Shown here: positions 38,402 through 41,169 of the stretch, piece after piece | Numbering within the stretch: the first letter of the stretch is position 1 | How the letters are laid out: every line of letters starts with the position of its first letter | Assembly: GCA_947631865.1 (NCBI GenBank) | Contig: CANRNF010000020.1 | Span: forward strand, 1-41,169 | Length of the DNA: 41,169 bases | Reading direction: 5' to 3' | From: an uncultured Oscillospiraceae bacterium | Lineage (GTDB): Bacteria > Bacillota > Clostridia > Oscillospirales > Oscillospiraceae | Notes under the pieces: generated by a model | Databases searched by the model: none | What the model was told of the DNA's origin: nothing | The model's input: the letters and a program-made list of their open reading frames with translations, nothing else | Program-made: the position numbers and the translations under genes

Positions 38402-39424
38402 ATGCGTACAGATTTTAAGAGTGCTTTTTTTGCCCTCAGGACCGCCCAAGATGCCATGGTTGACATCCACTTTATCGGTCGGTCGGCGCATATCATGTCA
38501 TTTGCGTCTCAGGGCGCCAGTGAAAATGAATTTATTAACTATAATGGCGACACGGTTCCTATCGCGGCACTGCTCGAGAAGACCCTGTCGCTCTTGGGGG
38601 GTATTATTGATGACCACAACCACATCTCCGCCCCTTTTGGGTCATCCTCAAAAGATGACTATGAGGAAGCATTTAAACAGCACTTGCGTTTACTGAGGAC
38701 CAGGTATCAGCACATCAGCATCATCAAATCCTGCTTTCTACGCCGCACAACAAAAGATGACCAAGTTTTTTTCCGGCTCCTTCTGGCAGGAAACCGGAAC
38801 ATGCCGCCTTTTTTCTTTCTCCCCCCTGTCACTGAAGGCACTTTGCTTAGCATGTTTGTGGACCAGGAATTAGGAAATATAACTGCCATAGACGCAGCAC
38901 AGGCGCTAGAAACCAGCGAATACTGGGTTGAGTATGCCGCGTGGTGCCAAAAAATCGTTAAACTACCCAATCCATACAGTCCATGCTATAAATGTGAAAC
39001 TTGTGTGGACGTCTGCTATGCTATTTTTGACTACATGGTTGACCAGCAACTTAATTTACGGGAATGCAAGCGCTGTGGCCGCCTCTTCATCCCTGAATAT
39101 CAGCCAAAAGAGCGATATTGCAGCGAGGAGTGCAGAAATGCATCAATTTCAGAGCGTGTTGCAATAAAGCGAACTGACCCACTCTATCGGGAAATTGAAT
39201 CAATAAAGCAGTTATTGAAGCGCCGTATGCTGTCTACCGACCCCAGCCGGCGTAATGATGCCGCGGAGAAGCTTTCATCCTTCGAGGCAGACCTTTGCCA
39301 CCGGAAGCTGGAACTGGCAGACGGTGTTATCACTAAAGATGAGATGGAAAACTTCTTGACCTCCTATCATACTGAATTAAAAAGAACCTATCAACACAAG
39401 CCCCGGCAGAGAAAATCAACGTGA
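38402..39424 (+). CDS. DUF6076-like protein with zinc-ribbon, mobile-element cargo
   Basis: 340 residues. The N-terminal two-thirds are helical with no known motif. A paired-cysteine segment (PCYKCETCVDVC, about 198-210) and a zinc-ribbon-like CKRCGRLFIPEYQPKERYCSEECRN (about 224-250) lie toward the C-terminus, followed by a charged helical tail. This layout matches DUF6076 proteins found in integrative elements of Firmicutes, in my recollection; their function is unknown, and nucleic acid binding is a guess. ATG 38402 has AAAGGAG upstream; an earlier ATG at 38372 lacks one. Converges with the nuclease gene. Confidence 0.72.
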   Translation: MRTDFKSAFFALRTAQDAMVDIHFIGRSAHIMSFASQGASENEFINYNGDTVPIAALLEKTLSLLGGIIDDHNHISAPFGSSSKDDYEEAFKQHLRLLRTRYQHISIIKSCFLRRTTKDDQVFFRLLLAGNRNMPPFFFLPPVTEGTLLSMFVDQELGNITAIDAAQALETSEYWVEYAAWCQKIVKLPNPYSPCYKCETCVDVCYAIFDYMVDQQLNLRECKRCGRLFIPEYQPKERYCSEECRNASISERVAIKRTDPLYREIESIKQLLKRRMLSTDPSRRNDAAEKLSSFEADLCHRKLELADGVITKDEMENFLTSYHTELKRTYQHKPRQRKST

Positions 39425-39468
39425 CCGCTCATTTAAAATAATCAATAATATCATCTGTTCCGGCTTGC

Positions 39469-40590
39469 TCATTCCATGTCACCGTCCTTCTCCTGCAGCT
39501 TCGGATGCTGAACATAGAAAATCTCCTTCTGGCGTTCAATCTCTTCACGGAGCTGTTCCTTGGTCGGCAGGTAGGTCAGGTACTTGGACATGAACAGCCG
39601 TTCATTATCATGGAGCACGGAGTATCTGGCAATGTCCTCGTCCGTTTCCGAACAGAGCAGGATGCCAATGGTGGGGTTGTCTCCATCTCCGCGCTTCAGT
39701 TCATCATACATCCGCACATACATATCCATCTGGCCTACATCCTGGTGTGTGATTTTCCCCATTTTCAAATCAATCAGCACATAGCACTTCAATTCAATAT
39801 TATAGAAGACAAGGTCCAGATAATACTCCGACGTCTCCGTAACAATGTGCTGCTGCCTGGCAACGAACGCAAACCCCTTCCCCATCTCCATCAGGAAATC
39901 CCGAATGTGGGAGAGAATGGCCGACTCCAAGTCGCTTTCCAGATAAGATTGCTCCGTCTTAAAACCAAGAAATTCCGCGACGACCGGGCTCTTAATCAGT
40001 TGAAACTGGCTTTTCCGATATTCTGCGGTCATCCGCTTCATTTCCGCAATGACGTCCTCTTTTTTGGGCGCTTGCAAAATTCGATGATAGTATTGGGTAG
40101 CAATATTGCGGTCCAGCGTCCTTACACCCCAATTTTCATTGGCCGCTTCATTCATGTACCAGATTCTCGCATCTTCATCCGGTACGCGCAGAAGGCACCG
40201 ATAGTGTGACCAAGTAAGATTGTGAACACATGTGTTCACAATCTGCTCATCAGGGAAATACAGGTAAAACTTTCGGAAGTAATGTAGATTCCGCTCGGAA
40301 TAACTCTTGCCAAAGTCCTTCTTTAGTTCTTCCGACAGCACAGAAATCAACCGCTTCCCATATTCAGCCCGCTCATTCCCCTGCTGTTCCTGTTCCACGA
40401 TTCGTCTGCCAACATGCCAATAGGTCAGCACCATGGCGGTATTTGCTGCGCTGTACGCGCTTTGCTGGCCCGCCGAGATGATTTCCTTAATGTCCTTGAT
40501 GATTGGCCGGTATATCACCAAATCGTTTTCCATAGCCCATATCGCCCGGTGCAGTTCTTTACGTTCCATCTCTTTCTTGTCGTTGGCCAT
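39469..40590 (-). CDS. YhcG/DUF1016 family PD-(D/E)XK nuclease
   Basis: 373 residues. The N-terminal DUF1016 half (1-175) has the YWHVGRRIVEQEQQG and SERNLHYFRKFYLYFPD stretches. The C-terminal PD-(D/E)XK nuclease has an Asp in YYLDLVFYNIEL and the D-x-K motif in CYVLIDLKMGK, then DVGQMDMYVRMYDE. YhcG-type proteins are frequent in mobile islands and near restriction systems, with suspected nuclease activity. The ATG at 40590 is preferred because GGGGG lies 8 nt upstream; ATG 40596 is too close. The N-terminal lysine-rich stretch (NDKKEMERKELHR) is poorly conserved. Confidence 0.9.
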   Translation of the reverse strand: MANDKKEMERKELHRAIWAMENDLVIYRPIIKDIKEIISAGQQSAYSAANTAMVLTYWHVGRRIVEQEQQGNERAEYGKRLISVLSEELKKDFGKSYSERNLHYFRKFYLYFPDEQIVNTCVHNLTWSHYRCLLRVPDEDARIWYMNEAANENWGVRTLDRNIATQYYHRILQAPKKEDVIAEMKRMTAEYRKSQFQLIKSPVVAEFLGFKTEQSYLESDLESAILSHIRDFLMEMGKGFAFVARQQHIVTETSEYYLDLVFYNIELKCYVLIDLKMGKITHQDVGQMDMYVRMYDELKRGDGDNPTIGILLCSETDEDIARYSVLHDNERLFMSKYLTYLPTKEQLREEIERQKEIFYVQHPKLQEKDGDME

Positions 40591-40700
40591 GTACATTTCC
40601 CCCAACAAAAAACTTGAACCTACGATATTATCAATTATATCACTGCGATGGTAACCGGGTCAAGAAGGCCCACCGGCTACCCATTCCTGATTTGGTGTAG

Positions 40701-40736
40701 AAAGCAAACAGCCTCCGGTTTTCGGTCGGAGGCTGT
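40701..40736 (-). terminator. Terminator of the partial gene at right edge
   Basis: A 10-bp perfect stem (40708-40717 with 40727-40736), 9-nt loop, followed on the minus strand by TTGCTTTCT, and on the plus strand by CTTTCTGTTT. It is 51 nt past the stop of the right-edge gene and may serve both directions. Confidence 0.65.
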
Positions 40737-40786
40737 CTTTCTGTTTAGCCAAGAGAGTCTTTCCCGGTGGTCTGCAGCGGCGAGGG

Positions 40787-41169
40787 CTAGTTGCGGTGCA
40801 ACATGCTCCGCCATTTCCTTGCCTCTATCTCGATGTCCAGCTCCGGGTCGATACTCTCCCACGCCTGGATATAACCGGGCAGATACTTGTCCATCAAAAT
40901 AATATCCACACTATCCCCCAGCACCGCCTTATAGTACGGTGCCTGCCACTCAAAGCAGGCCACAGCAAAACGCTTGTCCTTTACGTTGCAGACAGTCCTC
41001 TCAATCTGAATCATGAATTTGATGTCTAGGTGAATATTGACAGCCACCAGGGTCCCGCTCTTGGATTGCAGAGGGAAGGCCATTGTTTCTGGGTCCAGTT
41101 TTTTACGTTCAAACTCCCCGGTTTTAACCAAACATTCTATTGCTTTCTGATTCTCCTCGTAGGGAGATG
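40787..41169 (-). CDS. Partial hypothetical protein running off the right edge
   Basis: At least 126 residues; the frame is open to the last base and no start codon with a ribosome site is seen, so the 5' end lies beyond 41169. The visible part reads VKTGEFERKKLDPETMAFPLQSKSG, then a mostly beta-looking body (LVAVNIHLDIKFMIQ, RFAVACFEWQAPYYKAVLGDSVD), and a charged end. I do not recognise a family. It belongs to the same AT-richer island and ends 51 nt before a terminator. Confidence 0.6.
   Translation of the reverse strand, partial: SPYEENQKAIECLVKTGEFERKKLDPETMAFPLQSKSGTLVAVNIHLDIKFMIQIERTVCNVKDKRFAVACFEWQAPYYKAVLGDSVDIILMDKYLPGYIQAWESIDPELDIEIEARKWRSMLHRN

Overview
The window reads as chromosome of a GC-rich, low-oxygen, spore-forming member of the Clostridia, most like the Oscillospiraceae group (Flavonifractor / Oscillibacter / Intestinimonas-like). 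The basis is a spoIIP gene, a SleB-type cortex hydrolase, a CIRCE-controlled groESL operon, the short archaeal-type ProS, an NADH-linked iron-sulfur oxidoreductase cluster, and many hairpin-rich intergenic repeats. The assignment is inferred from gene content and base composition, not from a marker phylogeny.

Layout. 1-1.5 kb: a minus-strand operon (membrane protein, small conserved protein, nitroreductase). 1.9-6.2 kb: a three-gene redox operon (NuoE-like, NuoF-like, and a ferredoxin/GltD-like fusion) that best fits a Sporomusa-type electron-bifurcating transhydrogenase, because no hydrogenase or formate dehydrogenase catalytic subunit accompanies it. 6.4-13.9 kb: housekeeping genes (VanZ, HAD phosphatase, CCA-adding enzyme, a DtxR/MntR-type regulator, PcrA helicase, DUF4234 protein, lipoprotein). 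13.9-14.2 kb: a promoter-driven structured RNA candidate. 14.3-19.5 kb: MATE pump, HicAB toxin-antitoxin, GNAT, rsmG, SleB-like hydrolase, TSCPD protein. 19.6-25.6 kb: spoIIP, CBS protein, proS, a two-gene membrane unit and an aminotransferase. 25.6-27.7 kb: a phage-like patch with an XRE/S24 repressor facing a sigma-region-4-like HTH gene. Downstream of the repressor lies a cryptic transcription unit for a double-glycine leader-like peptide, interrupted by a nine-G tract. 28-36 kb: groESL, then ymdB - yhaO-like - yhaN-like - RNA methyltransferase - GNAT. 36.2-36.5 kb: a 53-residue ORF and tRNA-Arg(ACG).

From 36.5 kb to the end is an integrated mobile element next to the tRNA. It has visibly lower GC, a tyrosine integrase with an inserted XRE helix-turn-helix, an excisionase-like protein, a DUF6076-like zinc-ribbon protein, a YhcG/DUF1016 PD-(D/E)XK nuclease and a partial unknown gene. 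Its far end is outside the window.

Between genes there are two repeat families. One is a 110-230 bp multi-hairpin repeat (copies near 6.3, 10.1, 21.3, 26.2, 27.8 and 34.0 kb). The other is a shorter two-hairpin unit that sits just upstream of minus-strand genes and overlaps recognisable promoter boxes (1.6, 12.8 and 27.1 kb). The most notable items are the interrupted GG-leader peptide unit, the structured RNA, the promoter-associated hairpin repeat, and two promoters that predict leaderless mRNAs (vanZ, pcrA).
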